DNA of 64,000 nucleotides from Chitinophagaceae bacterium. Its GTDB lineage: Bacteria; Bacteroidota; Bacteroidia; Chitinophagales; Chitinophagaceae. A model generated the notes under the pieces. It saw only the letters and a list, made by a program, of their open reading frames with translations, did no database searches and was not told the DNA's origin. This document shows, piece by piece, positions 37,823 to 46,836 of this stretch (position 1 is the stretch's first letter; each line of letters opens with the position of its first letter). The DNA lies in the NCBI GenBank assembly GCA_019638625.1, contig JAHBTK010000003.1:248001-312000 (forward strand), in the 5' to 3' direction. Both the position numbers and the translations under genes were made by a program.

Positions 37823-38440
37823 CTACTGCTGGATACGCATCGTTATGGGTAATACAAACCTGGCTTTTGCCGGAGCCCCGTTTTTAATGGCAGGCTCCAG
37901 CTTCTTTGTAGCCATAATCACTCTTCTCGTCTCTTCTTCCAATCCATATCCCAGTTTGCGGCCGGGGAATTCCACTTTCTCCACATACCCCTCTTCATTT
38001 ACAAAGATCTCGGCGTAAATAGTACCTTGTATATCATTCTCAATTGCCTCCTGTGGATACCGGAAATTTTTGAAGAAATATTTGTCAAAGGCTTTTTCAC
38101 CGCCCGGGTACATTGCCGTTTTATCAGGCTTATAATTATACCCTGCTATATCTGTGATCTCATTTTGAGGAGCAACAGATACAATAGCCTCTTCAGTATA
38201 GGCTGCCACTTCTTTTTTATCCAGTTTTTTATATTCCGGCACTTTGGTGACAGGCTTTGCTTTGGCATGTGCTGCTTCATAGTCGGTAACAACGGCTGGG
38301 GTATCTGCTTTTGAAGGTTCAGCAACGGAGGGTTGTGTTGTAATTGTTTCGTCAACAGCTTGTTCAGCCTCCTGGCTGTTACCGCATGAAGAAATAAATG
38401 CGGCAAGGATTATGGCTGCGAGAAGGAATTTGTGTTTCAT
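37823..38440 (-). CDS. TonB C-terminal-domain lipoprotein
   Basis: A 205-residue predicted lipoprotein (ILAAFISSC, Cys 19). Residues 22-90 are a low-complexity Glu/Ala/Thr/Pro linker, followed by a TonB-like C-terminal domain: NFRYPQEAIENDIQGTIYAEIFVNEEGYVEKVEF and EEETRRVIMATKKLEPAIKNGAPAKARFVLPI. It lacks the N-terminal membrane helix of true energy transducers, so it is probably not a TonB of the classic type. Confidence 0.8.
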   Translation of the reverse strand: MKHKFLLAAIILAAFISSCGNSQEAEQAVDETITTQPSVAEPSKADTPAVVTDYEAAHAKAKPVTKVPEYKKLDKKEVAAYTEEAIVSVAPQNEITDIAGYNYKPDKTAMYPGGEKAFDKYFFKNFRYPQEAIENDIQGTIYAEIFVNEEGYVEKVEFPGRKLGYGLEEETRRVIMATKKLEPAIKNGAPAKARFVLPITMRIQQ

Positions 38441-38552
38441 AAATAATAATTGTTGGTTTAAGTATTCGATTTGGGAGCGTATTTACCTTCGGTTAGAAGA
38501 ATTCAGATTTTTGCATAGTATATGAACCAAACGATCGCCAACCAGTCTGCAT

Positions 38553-38741
38553 CGTCATTTCAAGCCAACACGAACACCGTAATTAAACCTCTCCCTTGCG
38601 CGGGAGAAATCTGCCTGACTTTTGTACCAATGCCCAACTTCTGCACTTCTTCTCAGCGGATTTACCTTTGGTGAGAAAAGCTCTCTCCCGCCACAATATG
38701 CATTTAGGTCAATACAACCTGCAGGAAGGATCGAAATGACG
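38553..38741. repeat. MITE-like element, copy 2 (inverted)
   Basis: 189 bp ending in CGTCATTT and AAATGACG. Read on the minus strand it aligns with 33782-33949 through shared blocks: the GTATTGA(T/C)CTAAATG block, the GGCGGGAGAG block, CATTGGTACAAAAG and AGGCAGATTTCTC. The two copies lie in opposite orientation around the genes from 34132 to 38440. It fills most of the gap between the TonB-domain gene and the larger sulfatase gene. Confidence 0.8.
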
Positions 38742-38748
38742 GTAAAGA

Positions 38749-41100
38749 TCACTTTATCAGCTTAACTTTTACTTCTTTAATATTTCCGTTGAATTTGAAA
38801 TAAGGCTTATAGTCTCCTACCGGCGAACCAAGATCATTACCCACATCGAAAGTTTCGTCTAATGAATAACCTGAAAGCGGTGTACGTTTGGTAGATACCT
38901 TGCCCACCAGCTTACCGTTTGCAAGCAGTTCGGCATCGGCAGGTTTACCCGGGCCATTCTCTTTTACATTCAGTTCAAGCGTAGCGTTTCCTTTTAACGG
39001 CACCGTTCCCTTTATCAGGTTGCGTTGTTCACCGTATTCATTAAACACATAATAGGGAGTTCCGTTCTTCATATAAATTGACCAGCCACCCGACACGCCG
39101 CCAATCGCAACAATAGCCCCGTTCTCCGAACCTTTCAGATCTGCCAGTTGCACGGTAACATTATAATTTGCACCGATAAACCTCGGGGCGCTTTTTTCAG
39201 GTATGCGCTCTGCACCGGAGTAGTAGGTAAATTCTGTTTTACCGGTTGAAGCCAATGGCAGGTTATTCGGGTTAAACCTGGCGCCGCCTCTGTCATCCAT
39301 TGGATATACGTTGTATTTACGCGCTTCCCTGTCAAAAACCGCCTGCAATTCCTTCAGCTTTTCAGGATTTGACCCGGCAAGATCATTCGCCTGCGAAAAA
39401 TCTTCTTTCATATTGTATAGCTCCCACCTGTCATTGTCGAAAGGCTTTGTGGCAGAAAGGTTCCATGGCTTATCACCGTGTTTGGCACAGGCATACCAGC
39501 CGTTGTCGTAAATGCCGCGGTTGCCGAACAGCTCAAAATATTGCACCGTATGTTGTGTTGGCACATCTTTATTATCAAAAGAATAAACCATGCTTACGCC
39601 TTCCAGCGGCTTTTGTTTTACGCCATCTACATATTCAGGGAACTGTATGCCGGCGGCTTCATAAATGGTGGGAGCGATATCTATTACATGGTGAAACTGC
39701 GTTCTTATCTCTCCTTTGCTTTTGATACCGGCCGGCCAACTGACAACAAGCGGATTGGAAGTGCCGCCGTAATGCGATGCTACTAATTTTACCCATTGAA
39801 AGGGCGCATCCAGCGCCCAGGCCCAGCCTGTATTATAATGATTAAAAGCTTCCGGGCCGCCTATCTTATCAATGTTTTTAAGAATGGTATTAAAATCTTC
39901 CTTTTGACCATCCAGGCTTACCAGTTCATTGAACATCCCTTTTTCCTGCCCTTCGCTGCTGGCGCCGTTATCTCCAACAATGTACATGAATATCGTATTA
40001 TCCAGTTCGCCCATTTCCTGCAGCGCATCTAATAAACGTCCCGCTTCATAATCGGTTTGTTCAGCAAAACCGGCATACACTTCCATTAACCTGCTGGCTA
40101 CTTTTTTCTCTTCGGGGCTGAGGGTTGAGAAAGCGGGAATCTCTTCCGGTCTCGGGCTTAATCCCGCTTTGGAAGGGATTTTCCCTTCTTTTATCTGGTG
40201 CTCATATATCTGTTGCCGCAGCACATCGTAACCCTCATCAAATTTTCCTTTATACTTATCACTCCATTCTTTTGAAACCTGGTGAGGCGCATGTGTAGCG
40301 CCCGGGGCAAAATACAAAAAGAAGGGCTTCTCCGGAGACATGGAGTGTTTCAGGCGCAACCAGGCAATGGCATGGTCTGCCAGGTCATCGTTCAGATTAT
40401 AACCCGGTGTATTTGGCGCTTCAATAGAAGTGATGCCATCCGTTAAAGCCGGGAAATACTGGTTGGTTTCGCCGCCGATAAAACCATAGAATTTATCAAA
40501 TCCCTGCCCGGTGGGCCAGGTAGTGAACGGACCGAAAGGATTGTTTTCCCATATCGCCGTTTGGTGCCATTTACCCCAGGCGGATGTTGCATAGCCGGAA
40601 TTTTTCAATACGGTGGCAATAGGTGCAGTTGTATTCGGCACCTGCCCGGTATAGCCGTTAAAGCCGGTTCCTATATCCACGATCGTTCCCATGCTTACAC
40701 TATGGTGGTTCCTGCCTGCCAGCAGGGCCGCACGGGTAGGGCTGCATTGTGCCGTAGTGTGGAAGTCAATATAAGATAACCCGTTCTTCGCCACCCTGTC
40801 AAGGTTGGGTGAAGCCACAGGACCGCCAAACGTGCTCATAGCGCCAAAGCCCATATCGTCTATTATAAAGATCACAACATTCGGAGCTCCGTCGCGGGCT
40901 TTAATGCCAGGTACCGCTCCTGGTTTAGAATCCTGGTAAAATGATGTTACCGTAGCGCCTGTCACCGGCTCCGTTGGTTTTGGAAGATTTGATATTTCTT
41001 CTCCGGTATTCTTTTTCTGTTCTGCAGTTTGATTGCAGGAGAAAAAAGAAAGCAGCGTCAGAAATAACATGTAACCAGTATAACGATTAAATTTTTTCAT
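38749..41100 (-). CDS. Arylsulfatase, large Cys-type, lipoprotein signal
   Basis: A 783-residue sulfatase. N-terminal lipoprotein signal (MLFLTLLSFFSC). Metal-binding VVIFIIDDMGFG (Asp pair about residues 80-82), active-site Cys 119 in QCSPTRAALLAGRNHH (C-x-P-x-R), AWGKWHQ, and the APGATHAPHQVSKEW and FMYIVGDNGASSEGQ segments. Cys at the active site needs conversion to formylglycine, as provided by the FGE at 31605. A long C-terminal extension (residues 600-783) with ARYNVYPMDDRGGAR-like region and a beta-rich end is typical of this arylsulfatase group. Substrate unknown. Confidence 0.95.
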   Translation of the reverse strand: MKKFNRYTGYMLFLTLLSFFSCNQTAEQKKNTGEEISNLPKPTEPVTGATVTSFYQDSKPGAVPGIKARDGAPNVVIFIIDDMGFGAMSTFGGPVASPNLDRVAKNGLSYIDFHTTAQCSPTRAALLAGRNHHSVSMGTIVDIGTGFNGYTGQVPNTTAPIATVLKNSGYATSAWGKWHQTAIWENNPFGPFTTWPTGQGFDKFYGFIGGETNQYFPALTDGITSIEAPNTPGYNLNDDLADHAIAWLRLKHSMSPEKPFFLYFAPGATHAPHQVSKEWSDKYKGKFDEGYDVLRQQIYEHQIKEGKIPSKAGLSPRPEEIPAFSTLSPEEKKVASRLMEVYAGFAEQTDYEAGRLLDALQEMGELDNTIFMYIVGDNGASSEGQEKGMFNELVSLDGQKEDFNTILKNIDKIGGPEAFNHYNTGWAWALDAPFQWVKLVASHYGGTSNPLVVSWPAGIKSKGEIRTQFHHVIDIAPTIYEAAGIQFPEYVDGVKQKPLEGVSMVYSFDNKDVPTQHTVQYFELFGNRGIYDNGWYACAKHGDKPWNLSATKPFDNDRWELYNMKEDFSQANDLAGSNPEKLKELQAVFDREARKYNVYPMDDRGGARFNPNNLPLASTGKTEFTYYSGAERIPEKSAPRFIGANYNVTVQLADLKGSENGAIVAIGGVSGGWSIYMKNGTPYYVFNEYGEQRNLIKGTVPLKGNATLELNVKENGPGKPADAELLANGKLVGKVSTKRTPLSGYSLDETFDVGNDLGSPVGDYKPYFKFNGNIKEVKVKLIK

Positions 41101-41168
41101 TTTTTATTTTTTTAACTACCATATACAGATAATACCTTAAGCAGGAAGGTCTACAGCCACCAGAGATA

Positions 41169-42770
41169 TCACTGAATTTGTTTTATGACCTCGGCAGGGC
41201 TTAGAGAAACACCTTTTTGAACAGGAGGATATTCCTTGAGCGTTCGTATGTGATCCATAACCACATCGCTTACCATTTGGTAAACGTACTGCTTCTGCAT
41301 CTGCAATACCGTTCTCGGGCCGGGTACGCTTTCAAAATGTTCAAAAGGATCCTGCCGTATATTGAATAAGATGGGTATTTCCATTTTTGTTGTTGTCCCA
41401 AAATATCCATCGCGGGTGAAGAAATGCAATTTCCACTGGTTGACCCGAACCGCCTGTAAATTTGATTCAGAATAATATATAAATGAATTACGCGCTGATT
41501 TATTGATTTTGCCTGTCCAGTAATCCAGGTTATTCACACCATCTATGTAATTCTTTTTAACCACATCCGTACCAAAAGCATCGCCCCGCTCAGCCCTTTC
41601 TTTTACATCGGTAGCGCCTGCTGCCGCTGCGAATGTTGTAAAAAGATCTTCATGGCTTTGTATGCCGTTTAGCTCAGTGCCCGGTTTGATCATTGCAGGC
41701 CACCTTATCAGCATGGGCACCCTTATAGCGCCTTCCCAGGTAGTCATTTTCATACTGCGGTAGGGCGTAGTTCCTCCATAGGGATAGGTATCTGTTTCGG
41801 GACCGTTGTCAGATGAGTAAATCACGATGGTATTTTCAGATATACCCATATCTTCCAGCTTTTTCAATATCGTACCTATATTTTCATCATGCTGTATCAT
41901 ACCGGCTGCATGAGGGTCATCGGCGCTGGTATATTGTTTTGCGCTGTCGGCATATCTTTTAGGAGTATGCGTGAAAACGTGCATCCTGCTCGTTGCGATC
42001 CAAGTAAAGAAGGGCTTGCCTTGTGCTTTAGCCTTCTCCATAAATTTAAATGACGCATTCATAAATTCTTCATCCACGGTTTCCATCCGCTTACGTGTGA
42101 GCGGGCCGGTATCTTCTATGCGTTGCTTTCCAACCTTTCCAAATTTCGGATCAACAGTTGCATCGTCTTTTTCTGTGGCATAGCTATGCAATACTCCTCT
42201 TGGTCCGTGTTTCTTTTTAAACTCGGGGTCGGTCGGATAGTCTACGTCTTCCGGCTCTTCTTCCGTATTTAAATGATAGAGATTACCAAAAAATTCATCA
42301 AAGCCATGTACGGTGGGTAAAAATTCATTCCTGTCTCCCAAATGGTTTTTGCCAAACTGACCTGTTGCATACCCCTGCAGTTTCAGCACTTCTGCAAGCG
42401 TTACTGTTTGGGGTTGTATGCCCAGCTTATCACCTGATTGCGCCACAGTGGTAAGCCCCGAACGGATGGGCATTTGCCCGGTAATAAATGCTGCCCTTCC
42501 GGGCGTACAACTGGGTTGCGCGTAGTGATCACTGAATATAGCGCCCTCTTTGCCAATGCGGTCTATATTAGGTGTACGATAGCCCATGGCGCCCCTGCTG
42601 TATACACTCAGGTTCCAGAACCCGATATCATCGCCAAAAATCACCACGATGTTTGGTTTTCCCGGAGGAGTACTGGTTGTTTTTTTATTTTGTGCATAAA
42701 GTTGATGCACAAAAAAAAAGCAAAGCATAACAGCAAATACTATTGTAACCGAACGCTTTTTAATTTTCAT
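41169..42770 (-). CDS. Arylsulfatase, Cys-type, secreted
   Basis: A 533-residue sulfatase with a signal peptide (residues 1-26, HQLYAQ). Metal site IVVIFGDDIGFWNLSVYS, active-site Cys 88 in QPSCTPGRAAFITGQMP, AWGKNH-like QFGKNHLGDRN, IVIYSSDNGPETDTYPYGG. It has the usual two-domain sulfatase length. It lies 68 bp upstream of the larger sulfatase gene, on the same strand, and both use Cys (not Ser). Substrate unknown. Confidence 0.95.
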   Translation of the reverse strand: MKIKKRSVTIVFAVMLCFFFVHQLYAQNKKTTSTPPGKPNIVVIFGDDIGFWNLSVYSRGAMGYRTPNIDRIGKEGAIFSDHYAQPSCTPGRAAFITGQMPIRSGLTTVAQSGDKLGIQPQTVTLAEVLKLQGYATGQFGKNHLGDRNEFLPTVHGFDEFFGNLYHLNTEEEPEDVDYPTDPEFKKKHGPRGVLHSYATEKDDATVDPKFGKVGKQRIEDTGPLTRKRMETVDEEFMNASFKFMEKAKAQGKPFFTWIATSRMHVFTHTPKRYADSAKQYTSADDPHAAGMIQHDENIGTILKKLEDMGISENTIVIYSSDNGPETDTYPYGGTTPYRSMKMTTWEGAIRVPMLIRWPAMIKPGTELNGIQSHEDLFTTFAAAAGATDVKERAERGDAFGTDVVKKNYIDGVNNLDYWTGKINKSARNSFIYYSESNLQAVRVNQWKLHFFTRDGYFGTTTKMEIPILFNIRQDPFEHFESVPGPRTVLQMQKQYVYQMVSDVVMDHIRTLKEYPPVQKGVSLSPAEVIKQIQ

Positions 42771-42851
42771 GCCCTATAGTTTAATGTTATGTGAAATATG
42801 TTTTGTCTGAAAGTCCTTATGATTTGGGTTAGCATGTTTGAAAAATATTTT

Positions 42852-43661
42852 CTATTTAGGAAATACCAGCGTTATCGAACCCCGGAAGCCGAAATCTGTT
42901 TTACCCCCCGAAGGCGCTGCTACGGGTATTCTTGGTCCGACAGCCAGTGAAACGGTTTGATCACCCAATTTTGTAACAGCGCTTACCGCCAGGTTAAGAA
43001 AGGCGACCGTTGTATTCGCTTTCCAGTTAGCAGTGATCTCCGCATTACTGCTTAGCCCGGCGCCACTGGGAAAATTTTTCGCGAAAAAAGGTTGCAGGAA
43101 TAGCTGGTTTACGCCGGGTCGGTCCTTATTACCCGCAAAAGACCATAGCTGGTTTATCAGGCAGCCATAGGTAAACCCACTTGCCTGTTTTAAAACAATG
43201 GCTGTAGGTCCTATACCCCATTTTTTGGTAGTAAGCCATTCATTGGTTCCTACAGGTACCAGAAAAGCCGGGCCGGCTCCCCAGGTCAACCCGTTTTTGG
43301 GATTGGCCGGAGAAAAAAATCCGCTCACCGTAGCATCACTCAATCCAAACTGGTGGTCACCGGGGCCGGTAATATCATGCTGGTCAATAATGGGCAGCAC
43401 TACCCGCGCAATAAGGTTAAGCGTTGGCGTAAGCTGTGTTGGAATGACCGGCTGAAAGTTCAGCGTATAACGTGCACCGTTATACGGACCGATCCCGTAA
43501 TCCACATTGTTCTGGAACGGCACGCTCACTAAATTGGCCACGGGATTGGCCAGCTTATCCGCCAGCTCTGCGTTGTTCGGTGGCTTTTGTTCCTGCGCTG
43601 AAAGCCCGGGAGCAAAAAGCAGCAGAAACAGGCACCTCGTTACTATTCGTAATAACCCCAT
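42852..43661 (-). CDS. Secreted outer-membrane transporter-like protein
   Basis: A 269-residue secreted protein (signal to about residue 22, GLSAQ). The residue pattern NPVANLVSVPFQNNVDYGIGPYNGARYTLNFQPV, ARVVLPIIDQ, GLSDATVSGFFSP and GWGAGPAFLVPVGT matches small barrels often annotated as neuromedin U or MetA-like transporters, seen beside sulfatase and DUF1254 genes. It lies 49 bp after the DUF4136-like copy 2 and 81 bp before the smaller sulfatase gene. Confidence 0.75.
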   Translation of the reverse strand: MGLLRIVTRCLFLLLFAPGLSAQEQKPPNNAELADKLANPVANLVSVPFQNNVDYGIGPYNGARYTLNFQPVIPTQLTPTLNLIARVVLPIIDQHDITGPGDHQFGLSDATVSGFFSPANPKNGLTWGAGPAFLVPVGTNEWLTTKKWGIGPTAIVLKQASGFTYGCLINQLWSFAGNKDRPGVNQLFLQPFFAKNFPSGAGLSSNAEITANWKANTTVAFLNLAVSAVTKLGDQTVSLAVGPRIPVAAPSGGKTDFGFRGSITLVFPK

Positions 43662-43710
43662 AAGTTTTTTTGTATTATAAATTGATCGTTATTTTATTGA
43701 CGCGACCCTA

Positions 43711-44316
43711 TCACTTTAAAAACCCTTCTTCCTTCATTTTTTTAGAAACGGCATCGGCTACTTCATTCACGGCCTTGTCTATCCTGGAAGGATTGACGGT
43801 TTTACTGGTACCTACCCATAATAATTTGTTGTCGGGCACCGAGTACACCGTTGTTTCAATAAAATAATTCTTGTCTTCACGATAGTAACCCGGATCGTAG
43901 TAATATGGAGCCGCATACCGGTAGTAGCCGCCATAACCGCGATAATAATGCGGCATGACATTACTGCCCGGCACATACGATGTTTCTTTATCAACGTCTG
44001 CCAGGCGCATCATCAACACATAGTCGTACCCGTCACCTTTCAGCTTAGCGGTAATGGCAGATTCATCCTCACCGGATAGATTACCGGGCATCATTACATA
44101 AGAGGGGAATGCCTTTTTCTGAAGCCGCATTACCAACTGGTCTTCTATTGTACGCCTTGATGCTTCGCTCCTCACGAGGGCCACCACTAAAATTTTCTGA
44201 ACCTCTTCAAGACTTACACTCGCCCCGGGCTCCTTCCACGATTTTACAATCTGAGTTGAGGTGCCGCAGGAACTTACAATGCCGGCAATAAAAAATAAAA
44301 TGATACAATTTTTCAT
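43711..44316 (-). CDS. DUF4136-like lipoprotein, copy 2
   Basis: Protein identical to that at 19274-19879 (201 residues, lipobox Cys 17). Most of the gene is near-identical to copy 1 at the DNA level, but its last codons differ at six synonymous sites and in the stop codon (TGA here, TAG in copy 1). It is the first gene of a minus-strand run through the transporter-like protein and both sulfatases, with operator-like site C about 290 bp upstream. Function unknown. Confidence 0.82.
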   Translation of the reverse strand: MKNCIILFFIAGIVSSCGTSTQIVKSWKEPGASVSLEEVQKILVVALVRSEASRRTIEDQLVMRLQKKAFPSYVMMPGNLSGEDESAITAKLKGDGYDYVLMMRLADVDKETSYVPGSNVMPHYYRGYGGYYRYAAPYYYDPGYYREDKNYFIETTVYSVPDNKLLWVGTSKTVNPSRIDKAVNEVADAVSKKMKEEGFLK

Positions 44317-44365
44317 AGCACCTGTTATTGTTTAGTTTAAAAATGAAAATGCATACGTTATATTA
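43735..44365. repeat. 631-bp long repeat, copy 2 (partner at 19298-19928)
   Basis: Two differences from copy 1 over 631 bp. Offset between copies is 24437 bp, same orientation. Homologous recombination between them could delete or duplicate the interval. Confidence 0.9.
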
Positions 44366-44599
44366 TTCAATCATTGCCGTGTATGTATTCTTTGCCTTGC
44401 CAACAATACTGGCCGGCTATATAAGCCGATCTGTATGTTCACCAATACAGACACGGTGTATACACTGTTATCTCAAAATAGGTTTGATCACAAATTGGAA
44501 TAAAGGAACGGATATGAAGGATATGTTTGTCAGAGGTTATATAACGGGCATACCTGCTATATGAACGACAAATTACATGGTATTGAATTGCAGTTTTAC

Positions 44600-44613
44600 T
44601 ACACCTTTGTGTA
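44600..44613 (-). promoter_or_regulatory. Operator-like palindrome, site C
   Basis: On the minus strand TACACAAAGGTGTA, identical to site B. A -7-like TAATTTG lies at 44569-44575, exactly 24 bp downstream, pointing toward the DUF4136-like gene and sulfatase genes. A second short palindrome GTGTATACAC lies at 44456-44465. Confidence 0.7.
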
Positions 44614-44623
44614 CTTCTGCATT

Positions 44624-45244
44624 TTATTTCTCCTTGTTGCTGGTTTCGTCCGATAGTAATTCGTCAATTCCCGAACCTTTATTGGATATCCCTATTTTCC
44701 ACTGATCACTTGTAATATGCGGTAGTAGTTTGAGATTACTTACAGGAACAAACGCCACAGAACCGTCTTCGCAGCTCTTTGAAGAAGGGAAAAAAACAGT
44801 TGCCAGCCCGTTATCCATTTCTTTGATCAGAAAACAGGGAAAGATAGTGTCATCCTTTTCATATAGCGCCGGGCTTTCCACCATAGAGGGAGCATTTTTT
44901 TGCTCGTATAATTTTGAAACAGCCAATTCCTTATAAGCCCTGTATCCCGGAAAATGCTTTACCAGCTTATTATCCAGCCAGGCATTTATTTGCCTGAAGA
45001 AAGTAAGGCGAACAAGGTATCCGCAAATGATAATGATGATCAATAGCGCCAGCGAACTGGCAACCGTTTCTCCGGATACCCCGAATATTGACCTCAGCCC
45101 GAAAAGGGACGCGATCTGAGAGGTAAAACCGGTAAGGAACCGGAAGGCTTTGGTTATAAGTACAAAAAATATAAGTAAGGGCAGCAGGAAAATAATCCCT
45201 GCAATAAATGTGTCGCGCAGTTGGGCTATCTTTTTCTTAAACAT
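44624..45244 (-). CDS. DUF502-family membrane protein
   Basis: A 206-residue protein with two membrane helices (about residues 13-35 and 58-82), the pattern DTFIAGIIFLLPLLIFFVLI, a loop, then IIIICGYLVRL and the cytoplasmic KHFPGYRAYKELAVSKLYEQ and ATVFFPSSKSCEDGSVAFVP segments characteristic of DUF502. Function unknown. It lies 32 bp after the aquaporin gene on the same strand. Confidence 0.85.
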   Translation of the reverse strand: MFKKKIAQLRDTFIAGIIFLLPLLIFFVLITKAFRFLTGFTSQIASLFGLRSIFGVSGETVASSLALLIIIIICGYLVRLTFFRQINAWLDNKLVKHFPGYRAYKELAVSKLYEQKNAPSMVESPALYEKDDTIFPCFLIKEMDNGLATVFFPSSKSCEDGSVAFVPVSNLKLLPHITSDQWKIGISNKGSGIDELLSDETSNKEK

Positions 45245-45276
45245 AGCGGAAACGCATTTTTAATGATCACCACTTA

Positions 45277-45954
45277 TTATACCTTACGTAGTAACCTGTA
45301 CAACACCGCCGCCGCCACTGCGCCCGCAACAGGAATAATAATGAACAGCCAGAGCTGTGCCAGCGCCCAGCCACCGACAAACACAGCCTGGCTGATACTT
45401 CGTGCAGGATTGACCGAGGTATTGGTTACGGGGATACTGACAAGATGAATGAGTGTAAGAGCAAGGCCAATGGTCAGTCCTGCAAAGCCCCCCGGAGCTT
45501 TTTCATCTGTTGCACCCATAATGATAAGAAGGAACATAAACGTCATTACAAACTCGGTAACGATCGCTGAAATCATGTTATATCCCCCGGGTGAATGTTC
45601 GCCATATCCGTTGGCGGCAAAGCTGTTTATTACATTACCATTGCCGGTAGCAATGATGTATAATACGGCAGCAGCCGTAATTGCTCCGAAGACCTGCGCT
45701 ATCACATAGGGCAAAATATCTTTACTGCTTATCCTTCCACCTGCCCATAATCCTATGGTTACCGCAGGATTTAAATGAGCGCCGGAAATATGCCCCAGTG
45801 AGTACGCAATGGTGAGAACAGTTAACCCGAAGGCGAAGGAAACTCCAACAAGCCCTATCCCCACTTCCGGAAAGACAGCCGCCAGCACCGCGCTGCCACA
45901 GCCGCCCAGAACCAACCAGAAAGTACCCAGAAATTCTGCTAATGCTTTTTTCAT
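45277..45954 (-). CDS. Aquaporin Z-like channel
   Basis: Water channel of 225 residues with six membrane helices. Both NPA boxes are intact: [10 protein letters not shown] and [10 protein letters not shown]. The selectivity-filter context ([25 protein letters not shown]) fits water-specific AqpZ rather than a glycerol facilitator. It is encoded inside the sulfatase island, next to DUF502. Confidence 0.93.
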   Translation of the reverse strand: MKKALAEFLGTFWLVLGGCGSAVLAAVFPEVGIGLVGVSFAFGLTVLTIAYSLGHISGAHLNPAVTIGLWAGGRISSKDILPYVIAQVFGAITAAAVLYIIATGNGNVINSFAANGYGEHSPGGYNMISAIVTEFVMTFMFLLIIMGATDEKAPGGFAGLTIGLALTLIHLVSIPVTNTSVNPARSISQAVFVGGWALAQLWLFIIIPVAGAVAAAVLYRLLRKV

Positions 45955-46100
45955 CTGAAAGTAATTGTAGAATGATTCAAATAAAATAAAAGGCGTGTTT
46001 TACCAAGGTGCAGGTATAAAATGTTGGGGAACGGGCAAAAAATGCCTGCCGGACAAACATACATTTGTCGTTAGGTAAGCGCTTATGCAGCCCTTCACAT

Positions 46101-46721
46101 CTAATTTGACATGTATTTCTTTATCACTTCGCTCCGGTTGCGTACCTGTAACTTTTCATAGATGTTATGCGCATGCTTTTTTATGGCGTCAATGCCAACG
46201 TTCAGCTTTCCTGCGATCTCTTTATACAGAAAGCCTTCTACGATCAAAGCAAGCACGGATTTTTCTCTTTCCGTAAGCCCGTTGAAACGCAGTTTTTCAT
46301 CATCACGCTGAAAATAGTTTATTACTTTCCTGGCTATTTCAGGGGACATGGGCGCACCATTATTATAGAGTTCGGTTATTTCCGTGACCAGGTGATCGAA
46401 AAAATGTTTCTTCAATAAATACCCCCCTGCACCGGCTTTTAACGCGGTAAATACTTTTTCGTCATCATTGAAGATGGTCAGCACCAGGAATTTCGCTCTG
46501 GGGTAGTTCGATTTAATGGAAAAGATAGCTTCTGCCCCGGGTATACCGGGAAGGTCAAGGTCTATTAACGTAATATCCGGTTGAAGATCTTCATATTTTT
46601 CAATAAACGCCTCTGCATTGGAAAATGAGCCGATACAGGAAATGCTGTCACTTGCACTCAGCATATCCTCTATTGCTTTGCGTACCATGTGCTGATCCTC
46701 AACAATACAAACTGTAATCAA
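46101..46721 (-). CDS. NarL/LuxR-type response regulator
   Basis: A 206-residue regulator. Receiver with CIVEDQHMVRK and phospho-acceptor Asp in PDITLIDLDLPGIPG, Lys in YLLKKHFF; C-terminal HTH (LTEREKSVLALIVEGFLYKEIAGKLNVGIDAIKKHAHNIYEKL). It lies 178 bp after the intact kinase gene on the same strand, with site D between them. It is paralogous to the regulator at 30777. Confidence 0.93.
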   Translation of the reverse strand: MITVCIVEDQHMVRKAIEDMLSASDSISCIGSFSNAEAFIEKYEDLQPDITLIDLDLPGIPGAEAIFSIKSNYPRAKFLVLTIFNDDEKVFTALKAGAGGYLLKKHFFDHLVTEITELYNNGAPMSPEIARKVINYFQRDDEKLRFNGLTEREKSVLALIVEGFLYKEIAGKLNVGIDAIKKHAHNIYEKLQVRNRSEVIKKYMSN

Positions 46722-46836
46722 CTTATTATTCTTTTAATGATATAAACGCCGGTTGCCAGGATTTGTCCGGAGCTTCTGTCCCTGCCAGTTATTATAGACA
46801 ATAGCAATAATACATTCTATCCCGGCTTGGAAAAAG

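Noticed and set aside
44328..44564. A 78-codon frame upstream of the second DUF4136-like gene
   Set aside because: Its first part lies within the duplicated DNA and the rest has no homology hint; the region is better explained as a promoter with palindromes.
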